From Algorimicrobium sp002414705 (GTDB lineage: Bacteria > Bacteroidota > Bacteroidia > Flavobacteriales > Flavobacteriaceae), in the NCBI GenBank assembly GCA_963972425.1, contig CAXAUF010000034.1, positions 1 through 32,909 on the forward strand: a stretch of DNA of 32,909 nucleotides, given 5' to 3'. The notes beneath the pieces are model-generated. The model did no database searches. It was given only the letters and a program-made list of their open reading frames with translations, and had not been told where the DNA came from. Position numbers and translations under genes: made by a program. This document shows positions 24,497-32,230 of this stretch, piece by piece (position 1 is the first letter of the stretch; the number at the start of each line of letters is the position of its first letter).

Positions 24497-26116
24497 TTGA
24501 AAAAGATAAGACTTATAATAACCATTCTGCTCTTTGCTAACATATCATTGACTTATTCTCAAGATAAAAGGGAATTATTAAAAATTATTTGGGAAAATAA
24601 ATCTTTACAAGATGCCGTTCGTTTTAAGGCTATTAATGATTTTTATCACAATTATACGCAAAGCTACCCAGATAGTTCTTTAAAACTTGCTGAATTTCAT
24701 TATAAATTAGCTAAACAAAAAAAGAATAGAAAAGAAGAAGCTTTAGCACTAAATGAAAAAGCTATTGTTTTTTATATGCTTGGCTATAAATTAGATAAAA
24801 TAAATCCGGTATATCAAGAAGTATTAGGCATTTATACTGAATTGAAAAACTTTAATGGATTAGCCTCTACAAAAAACAACCTTGCCGGCTTATTTCAGCA
24901 ACAAGGGGACTACCAGTCTGCTATTACTAATTTTACAGATGCCTTAGCCTTATTTAAAACACAAAAAAATAACATGGGGGTTGCTGATGTTTTAAATAAC
25001 ATCGCAGGCATATACCAATCTGTAGAATTATATAAATTAGCCTTGCCATACTACAACGAGGCAATAACTATTTACGAGAAAGAAGGAGCGGAAGAAAAAG
25101 CGGGTTTTTATTGGCTTAATACAGCAGTCTTGTATACTAAAATTGGGCAAACTAAAACTGCCAGAGAGCATTTTGAGAAGGCGTACTCCTTATTCAAAGC
25201 AAAAAACGATGTGTATTATCTTCCAGAATATTTTTATCATATGGCGTATTTCTATAAAAATAGCGGAAATACGCAAAGTGCTAGTATAATGATAGAAAAA
25301 GGAATAAAAATACTCACTGAAACAGGCAATAATGATAGAATCATCTCTTTTAAACTTTTTAAAGCTGAACTGGTTTTAGATTCAGATGTAGCACAAGCTT
25401 TTCGTATCGCTCAAGAATTAAAAGAACCAATACTTGAGGGAATAAATAAATCCTATAAATCTGCATTGTTTCAACTCTTATATAATTGCTACAAAAAACA
25501 AAAAAAATTCGAACTAGCCTTGCAAATGAATGAGCAATATTTGATATATTCAGATAGTGTTTTAATAGATAAAAATAAGACCGTAATTGTTAGCGATGCG
25601 TTACAAGCTGATTATAAAGCTAAACTATTTGACAATCAATTATTGGCCAACAAAAAAGAAGCACAATTAAAATTAAAACAAATAAAATCAATTTTTTTCC
25701 TTATTCTAATTGGTGGGTTAATATTTCTGATTTTATTTTTTTACTTCCGTTTTCATATTAAGAAAAATCAAGCGAAACGAGATTTACTGCTAGATGAGAT
25801 TGAGAAACTTAAAAGTAATGCAAATAAAGAATTATTGGTTGTTTCAAGTAAATTTGAATTGGTCAGAGAAAAAATAGAGCATTCTATTAGCAGAAAATTA
25901 AATGAAACCGATTGGAACGTTTTAACAATATTATTGGAATACCCCGCACTTAGTAATAAAGAAATAGCCGATAAGGCTAATATGAGTGTAGATGGAATAG
26001 GCTCCTCATTACGAAGAATGTATGAATATTTCGAAATTAAAGAATCTAAATACAAGAAAATTTTATTATTGTTAGAAGCAATTAAATCATCAAATAACCC
26101 TAAAATAGGGGTTTAA
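24497..26116 (+). CDS. TPR-containing transcriptional regulator with LuxR-like HTH
   Basis: The start is TTG at 24497, giving 539 residues and a clean signal/anchor sequence (MKKIRLIITILLFANISLTY). The frame is open to 24467, but that extension adds only lysine-rich residues before the signal. TPR motifs fill about residues 40-340 (GLASTKNNLAGLFQQQGDYQ, ALALFKTQKNNMGVADVLNN). A membrane span follows (IFFLILIGGLIFLILFFYF), then a coiled segment and a C-terminal HTH (LNETDWNVLTILLEYPALSN, KEIADKANMSVDGIGSSLRR). This is the common Bacteroidota design with periplasmic TPRs, one span and a cytoplasmic LuxR-like DNA-binding domain. It may sense envelope signals and could control the T9SS cargo gene immediately downstream. 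Confidence 0.85.
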   Translation: MKKIRLIITILLFANISLTYSQDKRELLKIIWENKSLQDAVRFKAINDFYHNYTQSYPDSSLKLAEFHYKLAKQKKNRKEEALALNEKAIVFYMLGYKLDKINPVYQEVLGIYTELKNFNGLASTKNNLAGLFQQQGDYQSAITNFTDALALFKTQKNNMGVADVLNNIAGIYQSVELYKLALPYYNEAITIYEKEGAEEKAGFYWLNTAVLYTKIGQTKTAREHFEKAYSLFKAKNDVYYLPEYFYHMAYFYKNSGNTQSASIMIEKGIKILTETGNNDRIISFKLFKAELVLDSDVAQAFRIAQELKEPILEGINKSYKSALFQLLYNCYKKQKKFELALQMNEQYLIYSDSVLIDKNKTVIVSDALQADYKAKLFDNQLLANKKEAQLKLKQIKSIFFLILIGGLIFLILFFYFRFHIKKNQAKRDLLLDEIEKLKSNANKELLVVSSKFELVREKIEHSISRKLNETDWNVLTILLEYPALSNKEIADKANMSVDGIGSSLRRMYEYFEIKESKYKKILLLLEAIKSSNNPKIGV

Positions 26117-26216
26117 ACTTCACTTTTACACATGATAATTGCAATTTCACGGCTAGGCGTGAATAATAAAAGATAACATTATCGCATATTTGAATTCAAT
26201 TTAAAAATTAATTATT

Positions 26217-26891
26217 ATGAAAAAAATTATTTTCACACTAGCTATAGTTTTAGGGCTATCTCAAATTTCAAATGCACAAACAACTTGCCCAGGAGGTATG
26301 GCGGTAAATGTAGGTTCTGTTCCTAATATGGTCAATATTTTCCATTCAGGTTTTTACTTCGCTTTTCCTTCCGCTCAAAATGTTATCGAGTGGGAGGTTA
26401 CAGATTCACTTGACAATATTATTTTACAAGATACTATAGTTGGCAATCAATATTTTATGTTTAATCATAACATCCCTACCACCGAAACAATGCATGTTAA
26501 AGCACTTTTAACTAATACTACAGCAGGGATTGCGTGTTTATTCGAAGGTGAATTGTATTGGAAAGAAACCCAATATACAACATTTTCTACGTATAGTTGG
26601 GCATTTGTCAATGAACCTGTAGGCACTACTGTTTTATCTATTGATACTATCGAAAAATTGACCGCAAGTGTTTACCCAAACCCAACAAATGATATAGTAA
26701 ATATAAGTTTAGAGGATGGTTCACTTTTAAAAATAGAACTATATAGTATGACAGGCAAGCTATTATTTCAAAAAGATTTAAATTCAAAAACATACACATT
26801 AGATATGGGTGATTATTCATCTGGTCTTTATCATATGAAAGTTTTTAACCAAGATAATGACATGGTAAACAAAAAGATTTTGAAAGAATAA
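26217..26891 (+). CDS. Secreted protein with type IX secretion sorting domain
   Basis: The 224-residue product has a signal peptide (residues 1-20, ending SQISNA). A central beta-rich domain of unknown function follows (GGMAVNVGSVPNMVNIFHSG, and two cysteines, C24 and C107, that could pair). Residues about 151-224 are a T9SS type A sorting domain (VYPNPTNDIVNISLEDGSLL, IELYSMTGKLLFQKDL, SSGLYHMKVFNQDN, MVNKKILKE). The protein should be exported by the T9SS and released or attached to the surface. It lies 100 bp downstream of the TPR regulator in the same direction, inside the 41-bp repeat pair. Its own promoter is possible (the AT-rich gap). A strong hairpin follows. Confidence 0.85.
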   Translation: MKKIIFTLAIVLGLSQISNAQTTCPGGMAVNVGSVPNMVNIFHSGFYFAFPSAQNVIEWEVTDSLDNIILQDTIVGNQYFMFNHNIPTTETMHVKALLTNTTAGIACLFEGELYWKETQYTTFSTYSWAFVNEPVGTTVLSIDTIEKLTASVYPNPTNDIVNISLEDGSLLKIELYSMTGKLLFQKDLNSKTYTLDMGDYSSGLYHMKVFNQDNDMVNKKILKE

Positions 26892-26912
26892 CGTTGGCAA
26901 TTATTTTGAAAA

Positions 26913-26950
26913 AATAAAGTGGTTTGGGTTTTAACTCTAACCACTTTATT
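26913..26950 (+). terminator. Terminator after the T9SS cargo gene
   Basis: Perfect 12-bp arms AATAAAGTGGTT and AACCACTTTATT with a 14-nt loop, followed by a short T-run. It lies 22 bp after the stop codon. Confidence 0.85.
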
Positions 26951-27025
26951 TTTAAGTTAATCTTAATAATTGAGGCATTATATATTGAAACTACATATTA
27001 CTAATTTATTGAACTTTAAAAATAT

Positions 27026-27066
27026 GATGGAAAGCCTACTTTTCAGTATATTCTTAAAACAAAAAA
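27026..27066. repeat. 41-bp direct repeat, right copy
   Basis: Near-identical to 24321-24361 (39 of 41 bases). On the minus strand it reads KVGFPSYF and a stop, the same piece of a porP/sprF gene as in the left copy. It runs directly into the hairpin at 27063-27090. Confidence 0.8.
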
Positions 27067-27090
27067 GCCGAAACTTTCGTTTCGGCTTTT
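27063..27090. terminator. Hairpin next to attL
   Basis: Perfect 12-bp arms AAAAGCCGAAAC and GTTTCGGCTTTT around TTTC, with A- and T-runs. Before the element inserted, this probably terminated the leftward tRNA-Leu transcript. Confidence 0.8.
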
Positions 27091-27094
27091 CATC

Positions 27095-27111
27095 TGTACT
27101 GAAGACGGGAC
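27095..27111. repeat. attL, displaced tRNA-Leu 3' end
   Basis: 17 bp identical to 32855-32871. It covers the tRNA discriminator base, the 3' acceptor strand, the 3' half of the T stem and the edge of the T loop. The next bases (AAGAAACCC) resemble but do not match the tRNA. Confidence 0.88.
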
Positions 27112-27234
27112 AAGAAACCCACTATTTTAACACTTTTTGAAACCCTTTAAAAACCTACAAACTATTAATAAAATCGATATAAGTGACTTTATTACTGTAA
27201 CTGTTAAAAATGTAATAAAATCGAATGATATTTA

Positions 27235-27274
27235 AAACGGCTGACTAAATGCTGACTAAACGCTGACTAGATTA
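27235..27274. promoter_or_regulatory. Left integrase arm-type sites (three CTGACTA repeats)
   Basis: AAACGG is followed by CTGACTA at 27241, 27252 and 27263, spaced 11 bp apart, then GATTA. The same block with two repeats is at the right end of the element. One-helical-turn spacing and presence at both ends fit arm-binding sites of the tyrosine recombinase. Confidence 0.65.
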
Positions 27275-27285
27275 AAAATATTCGT

Positions 27286-27293
27286 TATATTTG
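27286..27293 (+). promoter_or_regulatory. -7 box of the integrase promoter
   Basis: TATATTTG matches TAnnTTTG exactly, 21 bp before the ATG at 27315. It lies 12 bp past the left arm-type repeats, so bound integrase could repress its own gene. Confidence 0.55.
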
Positions 27294-27314
27294 AATGTTC
27301 AAAAGTTCAAAAAT

Positions 27315-28631
27315 ATGGCAACAATTAAATTTATACTTCAAAGTAAGTCAGATAATGCACCTATCTATTTAAGATTATCATTAAGCAAGTCAAAAACTCT
27401 AAAGCGTAAAACTGGATTAAGTTTTAATCCTAAAAACTGGAGTAACGACAAAGGACTACCAAAACAAAACTATTCAGATGAAAAAAATCTAACTTCAGAT
27501 TTAAGAAAGTTAAAAGGTTTTGTACTGGACAAGGTTAATGATGCAAATAGTAAAGGCGTTGAGGTTACAGGCGACTGGCTTAAACATCAAATCGATATAC
27601 ATTTTGAACGCATCACAGAAAACAAACAAAGTGAGTTAATTGTAGATGCTATACAAAACCTATTTAATAACGCAGACTTTCGCAAAAATGCTAAAGGTGG
27701 TATCGGACTATCAAAAAGCAGAAAAAACGCTTATTCTTCACTTAAAAACATATTTACAGATTACCAAAAAGAAAACAGTTACAAGGTTAAAGAAGTAAAT
27801 GTAAAATTTGCAAACGATTTTTTAAAATATCTTATTAACGATAAAAAGTATTCAAAGAGTTACGCACTTAAAAAAATAGCAGACTTAAAAACTGTTTGTT
27901 TTGATGCTGAAACCGAAGGAATAAAAACACACCCACAATTAAGAAAGATTGATAGTACTAAAAGCAAGAACGAAACTATTATTTATTTAACGCCTTTAGA
28001 ACTTGAAACAATAGCCAAAACCGATATTACAAATGAAGCATTACAAAACGCTCGTAAATGGTTGTTATTAGGCTGTAACATAGGGCAAAGAGGTGGCGAC
28101 TTGCTAAACCTCAACGAAAATAATTTTGTTATTCGTAACGGCTATGAAGTTATAGAACTGAAACAACAAAAGACAGGCAAAAATATAACCATACCAGTAT
28201 TACAAACCACAAAAGACATTTTAGAAACTGGACTACCTTATAAAATTTCAATTCAGAAATTAAATGAGCATATTAAAGAAGTATGCAGACTTTCAAAAAT
28301 TAACGAAAAAATCAAAGGTGGAATTATTGAAGTAACCAAAGAAGGCGAAGGCAATAAACACAAACGTAAAAAATACGGCACGTTTCAAAAACACGAATTA
28401 ATAACTTCACACGTTTGCAGACGTTCTTTTGCTACAAACCAATACGGAATATTACCAACGCCTTTAATAATGCAAATAACGGCACACAGTACCGAAAAGA
28501 TGTTTTTAAACTACATAGGAAAAAACTCTTTAGACTATGCGCAACAAATTGCAGACTTCTATACCTTACAGGCTCAAAAAGAGAAAAAAGAACCACAACT
28601 AAACGTAATAAAAAACGTATCAAACCAATAA
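27315..28631 (+). CDS. Tyrosine recombinase (integrase) of the element
   Basis: The 438-residue product has an arm-binding N-terminal domain (residues 1-95, IKFILQSKSDNAPIYLRLSL), a SAM-like core-binding domain (about 105-205) and a catalytic domain. The catalytic set is visible: R259 (GQRGGDLL), K286 or K289 (KQQKTGKNITIPV), H366 and R369 (SHVCRRSFATN), H391 (ITAHSTEKMF) and nucleophile Y400 (FLNYIG). It should insert and excise the element at the 17-bp repeat. The start is ATG at 27315; an in-frame TTG at 27291 lies inside the -7 box and cannot be used. The next gene begins 4 bp after the stop. Layout is that of Bacteroidota integrative-element integrases. Confidence 0.95.
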   Translation: MATIKFILQSKSDNAPIYLRLSLSKSKTLKRKTGLSFNPKNWSNDKGLPKQNYSDEKNLTSDLRKLKGFVLDKVNDANSKGVEVTGDWLKHQIDIHFERITENKQSELIVDAIQNLFNNADFRKNAKGGIGLSKSRKNAYSSLKNIFTDYQKENSYKVKEVNVKFANDFLKYLINDKKYSKSYALKKIADLKTVCFDAETEGIKTHPQLRKIDSTKSKNETIIYLTPLELETIAKTDITNEALQNARKWLLLGCNIGQRGGDLLNLNENNFVIRNGYEVIELKQQKTGKNITIPVLQTTKDILETGLPYKISIQKLNEHIKEVCRLSKINEKIKGGIIEVTKEGEGNKHKRKKYGTFQKHELITSHVCRRSFATNQYGILPTPLIMQITAHSTEKMFLNYIGKNSLDYAQQIADFYTLQAQKEKKEPQLNVIKNVSNQ

Positions 28632-28635
28632 TATT

Positions 28636-29256
28636 ATGAATTTAGAATCACGTAATTACAATGAATATTTATACGATAAAGAATTAAAAAAATATCTTAA
28701 AGAAAACATCAATAAGAATGAAATTGACTTTTTAAATTATAAAAGCAAAGAGGTGGAAGATAAAATAAATTATTATAAAACCATTAACGATGAACAAATT
28801 AAAGAGTATTTAAAGACTTTTTTTCACAAAAAGCTTTTAAATGCTGATGCTAAATCAATCGAATTATTTTTCCACCGAGAAATAAATAATTTTAAAAAAG
28901 AGATCCCATTAAAATTAACAAATTTAGATAGGCGTCTTGATGATTTGAATATTAAATCTTTTAGGCTTAATTTAACTAAACAAAACCAAGCATTTGGAGA
29001 CAAGAAAAAAAATTCTCTTTTAATTAATGGAAAAAAACCAAATATTTCAGAGCGTTATAAAATAGCAAATGAAATTTTTAATATTTATGAAACCATCAAT
29101 AAAATGAATATTTCGGCAACTGAAAAACATATTTTATTGGCACATATTTTAGGATGTAATCAACAAACAGCAAGAGAGTTATACAATGGAACTCAATTAA
29201 AAAGAACACCAATAAGAGAAGATATAATAAAAAAATATTTAGATAGTCTTAAATAA
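28636..29256 (+). CDS. Unknown helical protein of the element (206 aa)
   Basis: I do not recognise a family. The product is lysine-rich and almost wholly helical: residues 1-110 look like coiled segments (YLYDKELKKYLKENINKNEI, EVEDKINYYKTINDEQIKEY), and residues 150-200 (ATEKHILLAHILGCNQQTAR, ELYNGTQ) look like a helical DNA-binding unit in which an HTH-like turn follows LGCN. The gene starts 4 bp after the integrase and is surely co-transcribed with it, so a role in recombination control or regulation is likely. It has some likeness to the C-terminal part of RteC-type regulators, but not enough to name it. Base use is A-rich compared with the chromosomal genes. Confidence 0.7.
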   Translation: MNLESRNYNEYLYDKELKKYLKENINKNEIDFLNYKSKEVEDKINYYKTINDEQIKEYLKTFFHKKLLNADAKSIELFFHREINNFKKEIPLKLTNLDRRLDDLNIKSFRLNLTKQNQAFGDKKKNSLLINGKKPNISERYKIANEIFNIYETINKMNISATEKHILLAHILGCNQQTARELYNGTQLKRTPIREDIIKKYLDSLK

Positions 29257-29277
29257 ATGTGAATTGTGTAAACATAA

Positions 29278-29302
29278 CTTTACACACCTTTTACACACAC
29301 CT
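29278..29302. repeat. Two TTTACACAC repeats before the HTH gene
   Basis: TTTACACACC and TTTTACACACACC occur in tandem about 50-70 bp upstream of the HTH gene start and just upstream of its -7-like box (TATACTTG, 29314-29321). The placement suggests an operator, possibly for the HTH protein itself. Confidence 0.35.
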
Positions 29303-29349
29303 ATTCACTAAACTATACTTGCAAAGTATTAATCTTAAAATATTAAAAA

Positions 29350-29628
29350 ATGCAGACAGTACAGTTTATTCAAGTAACACCCGAACAACTTCAGGACGCA
29401 ATTATTGAGGGCGTAAAAACTCAATTACAAGACCTTAAACAACACTTCCAACCCAAAGAACCTAAACAGTATTTAACTCGACAAGAAGTCGCAAAAATGC
29501 TTTCAGTCGATTTGTCAACTGTTCACAACTGGACTAAAAAAGGCATATTAACAGCGCATCAAATTGGTGGTCGTGTGTTTTATTTACGTACAGATGTAGA
29601 AAATGCAATAGTTAAACTTAAAAACTAA
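29350..29628 (+). CDS. Excisionase-like helix-turn-helix protein
   Basis: The 92-residue product has an N-terminal helical extension (residues 1-38) and then a MerR/excisionase-type winged HTH (HTH_17): YLTRQEVAKMLSVDLSTVHN, WTKKGILTAHQIGGRVFYLR, TDVENAIVKL. In tRNA-borne elements such proteins act as recombination directionality factors or regulators of the module. The gene has its own -7-like box (TATACTTG, 7 of 8) and TTTACACAC repeats upstream. It lies 93 bp after the unknown helical protein and 6 bp before the next gene, forming a second operon. Confidence 0.88.
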   Translation: MQTVQFIQVTPEQLQDAIIEGVKTQLQDLKQHFQPKEPKQYLTRQEVAKMLSVDLSTVHNWTKKGILTAHQIGGRVFYLRTDVENAIVKLKN

Positions 29629-29634
29629 CGCATT

Positions 29635-30057
29635 ATGAATACGGCAACACCACAACCAGTAATCCACGTTTACAAAGAAATTAGCGTAGGGAAATACAAG
29701 AGCGTTAAACATTATGAACTACAAGACACCTTAAACGGTACACCTTTACTTTCAAAATTACTAAATATTAGTAAAGACCGAATGTGTGCCAAATCTTCGC
29801 CTTTATTTTGGGCACAAACCCACAACGGCAAAAAATGGGTTAAGCCTAGACTTACAGGACTATTTAAAACGCCTAAAAAAGACACTTACAAAGGCGATGC
29901 AATGGATAAAAGACATTTAATAATCATTAAATTTTTTGATAATTACGACTATATGATAGTGTATTACTTTAAAGACTACTACACTAATGATTTACATTCT
30001 GTATTAAATCTTGTAAACGCATCCATAAAGGAAACTTCAACCATTCCTAACCAATAG
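29635..30057 (+). CDS. Unknown element protein (140 aa)
   Basis: I do not recognise this product. It is soluble, basic and aromatic-rich, with VIHVYKEISVGKYKSVKHYE near the start, a Trp/Lys segment (FWAQTHNGKKWVKPRLTGLF), and a hydrophobic stretch (HLIIIKFFDNYDYMIVYYF) that is too polar to be a membrane span. No signal peptide or catalytic motif is visible. It starts 6 bp after the HTH gene and ends just before a terminator, so it is expressed with the HTH protein and may assist replication or recombination of the element. Confidence 0.65.
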   Translation: MNTATPQPVIHVYKEISVGKYKSVKHYELQDTLNGTPLLSKLLNISKDRMCAKSSPLFWAQTHNGKKWVKPRLTGLFKTPKKDTYKGDAMDKRHLIIIKFFDNYDYMIVYYFKDYYTNDLHSVLNLVNASIKETSTIPNQ

Positions 30058-30066
30058 CACAAAAAA

Positions 30067-30091
30067 AAGAGAGGCGTTCAAAACCTCTCTT
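30067..30091 (+). terminator. Terminator after the HTH operon
   Basis: Perfect 8-bp arms AAGAGAGG and CCTCTCTT with a short loop, with A-run and T-rich flanks. It separates the HTH operon from the long gene that follows 10 bp later. Confidence 0.7.
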
Positions 30092-30101
30092 ATTTGTTCA
30101 A

Positions 30102-31442
30102 ATGTTGAGGTTATACGGCAACGCATACCCACAACCCAAAGATACTAAATTCAAATTGACAATCGACTTTATTAAAATAAAAGTAAGTAACTACGACCTG
30201 AAGCAATATTTTTGGTCGCACTCTCTTTTATACTTTCATTCAGATAGTGAAATACTTTTATTCGATAATGAAACCATACACACCAAACACAAAAAGCAAT
30301 ACAACGGCATATTATTTGAGTTTACTAAACACGCTTTATATATCTATTTTAAGCCTCATTATTATTTTAACAACAACCTACACAACGCAAACGATTTTAC
30401 AGTATTAGACTGTATTAAAACACTTCGAGAGTTTATAAATACGTTCAAAGTAGATGCTAAAGAATTACAAATAATAAATATTGAGTTTGGGTTAAATATT
30501 GTTATTCCAAAAAGTCTTATTTGTGTTAAGGATTTTCTAATTCTTTTAACCTACCACGAACAAAACCAGTTTTATACAGATAGTAAATATTCATTTTGTA
30601 GATATAGTACCACCACCAACAGAAACGGCAAAACAAACGTCTATAAGATTATTAAATGTTATGCTAAAGGTTTACAGTTTCCTGAATACACCGACATAAA
30701 CACATTTAGATTTGAAGTAAAAAGCAACCGTAAAAGATATATTGAAAGTTTAGGTATAAAAAACCTCAACGACTTACTAGAACCTAGTAATTACCAAACA
30801 TTAGAAAACACTATTTTAAATGAGTTTGACAAGATTTTAATAATAGACGACCAAGCAAGACCAGGACTTACTAAAACCAAATTAAACAACCATAATAAGA
30901 AGAACAACCCAATTGAGTGGCACAAACTATTAAACAAAAGCAAAAACGTATTTAGAAAAAATTTTAAGTTGTATTATGATGCTTTAAATACTTGTGAAAC
31001 TCATCTTAAAAAAGAAGTTAAAAAACTAATGTTTGACAAACTGCAAGAACTAAAAAAGTGTGCCGATTTAACACCCTACACAAAACTAAAAAAGTGTGCT
31101 GATTTAACTATATATAAAGATGAAACAGGCACACATTTATATAACCGATGTTTAGTAACGGGATTAAATATATCTATGCAGAAAAAAGATAGTATTCTAT
31201 TATCACATACAGGATTAAAATATTACTACAAGACCGAACTAAAAAGATATAAAGAGATAAGAAATAAATATCTTTCAAGTAAGTGGAATAACACTAACTA
31301 TCAAACAGAAATAAAAGAGATTGCTCATAATATTAGAAATACTCATTGCAACTTAAAGAATAAACAAGTTAAGTTATATCCAATCGAACAAATAAGACTA
31401 TTTGATATAAAAGAAACACGCCTACCCCCCCTTATGACATAA
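30102..31442 (+). CDS. Putative replication-initiator-like protein of the element
   Basis: The 446-residue product is soluble and basic. Segments KLTIDFIKIKV, YNGILFEFTKHALYIYFKPH, ELQIINIEFGLNIVIP and NTFRFEVKSNRKRYIESLGI, with NLNDLL after it, resemble the arrangement of replication proteins of small phages and plasmids (gpII/X or Rep type), in which an IEFG strand and an RFE strand build the nuclease core. I cannot pick out a certain catalytic tyrosine; Y195-Y205 region residues (FCRYSTTT) are candidates only. A 12-residue unit (LKKCADLTPYTK) is duplicated near the middle of the C-terminal half. The C-terminus follows a run of seven C bases, so a frameshift at the very end is possible. The start lies 10 bp after a terminator, so a nearby promoter is needed. 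Confidence 0.6.
   Translation: MLRLYGNAYPQPKDTKFKLTIDFIKIKVSNYDLKQYFWSHSLLYFHSDSEILLFDNETIHTKHKKQYNGILFEFTKHALYIYFKPHYYFNNNLHNANDFTVLDCIKTLREFINTFKVDAKELQIINIEFGLNIVIPKSLICVKDFLILLTYHEQNQFYTDSKYSFCRYSTTTNRNGKTNVYKIIKCYAKGLQFPEYTDINTFRFEVKSNRKRYIESLGIKNLNDLLEPSNYQTLENTILNEFDKILIIDDQARPGLTKTKLNNHNKKNNPIEWHKLLNKSKNVFRKNFKLYYDALNTCETHLKKEVKKLMFDKLQELKKCADLTPYTKLKKCADLTIYKDETGTHLYNRCLVTGLNISMQKKDSILLSHTGLKYYYKTELKRYKEIRNKYLSSKWNNTNYQTEIKEIAHNIRNTHCNLKNKQVKLYPIEQIRLFDIKETRLPPLMT
31050..31121 (+). repeat. 36-bp tandem duplication in the Rep-like gene
   Basis: Two adjacent 36-bp units encode LKKCADLTPYTK and LKKCADLTIYKD. The first 27 bases differ at only a few positions, so the duplication is fairly recent and in frame. 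Confidence 0.7.
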
Positions 31443-31597
31443 AAACAGCAGATTATACACCTACACACATAAAATTTTTGATATTTCTAAAGATTTTGGT
31501 AAAAAATTATAATAAATGAAATATGCACATATTAAAAGAATACTACACGTTTTCAAGGACTTTTACGCTTAAAAACACTTAACTATATAAATTTGAA

Positions 31598-32122
31598 TTA
31601 CCAATCCTTTTCTTGTTCGATGGGTATTAAAATCATAGTTTCATATATAGGAAATTTTTTAGGCATTTCTATTTCTAAATATTCTTTAAGTTTTACCCAA
31701 CCTTTTTTTCTGAATTTTAACCAATCTCTCTTTTCATGGGGATATTCTTCATCTTCTGTTATCTCATAATATGAAATTGGTGCTTCGTGAACAAAATCAG
31801 AGAATATTATTCTAAACTTTCCATCTTTAAAATAAACGTTTACATTAAAGTAAACATAACCTATATCACTTCTTGCTTTACCTGGATCGTATCTAATTAC
31901 CTGTCTGAATTTAATTACACCCAAATCCTTATCTGATTGAATTATATTTTTTTCATAGTTGTTCTGTCCATCAAAATACTCATAAAGCCTACTACTTAAA
32001 CGGTTGAATAGAATTTCTTTTGCTACAATACTGTCTATTTCTGTGATTTTTTCAAATTCGATTGACTGCGAAAAACTAGAAAAATTCAATAACAAACAAA
32101 TTATCAATAGGAATTTTTTCAT
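31598..32122 (-). CDS. Secreted DUF4468-like protein (element cargo)
   Basis: The 174-residue product has a signal peptide (residues 1-19, ending FSSFSQ). The body (FEKITEIDSIVAKEILFNRL, then DKDLGVIKFRQVIRY, then YFNVNVYFKDGKFRIIFSDF) has the pattern of DUF4468, a TBP-like fold domain in exported Bacteroidota proteins: an N-terminal helix that names a sub-structure, a 'G-x-I' strand and a 'KDGKFR' strand. Function is unknown. It is the only gene of the element on the minus strand, divergent from the other secreted cargo gene. I see no toxin, resistance or defence motif. Confidence 0.65.
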   Translation of the reverse strand: MKKFLLIICLLLNFSSFSQSIEFEKITEIDSIVAKEILFNRLSSRLYEYFDGQNNYEKNIIQSDKDLGVIKFRQVIRYDPGKARSDIGYVYFNVNVYFKDGKFRIIFSDFVHEAPISYYEITEDEEYPHEKRDWLKFRKKGWVKLKEYLEIEMPKKFPIYETMILIPIEQEKDW

Positions 32123-32230
32123 TTAAATAAATATTAAAGTCAAGGTGAAAATATGAATTATTAATCAAATTTGGAATGTATTATTCTGCTTATTTAGTAA
32201 TTTGTAACGGAATAATTAAAATAAATAAAT

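Larger units (their letters stand above)
26892..27314. other. Junction region between chromosome and integrative element
   Basis: This 423-bp gap holds no gene. It contains the cargo-gene terminator, the right 41-bp repeat copy, a second hairpin (27063-27090), the 17-bp attachment repeat (27095-27111), an 8-bp inverted repeat (TTTATTAC at 27188-27195 with GTAATAAA at 27212-27219), three CTGACTA repeats and the integrase promoter. Confidence 0.7.

Noticed and set aside
31421..31442. Frameshift at the seven-C run near the end of the Rep-like gene
   Set aside because: No coding-looking continuation is visible in the other frames after the run, so the present stop is kept.
31524..31570. Very short frame MKYAHIKRILHVFKDFYA
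   Set aside because: 18 codons without a promoter or similarity; not supportable.
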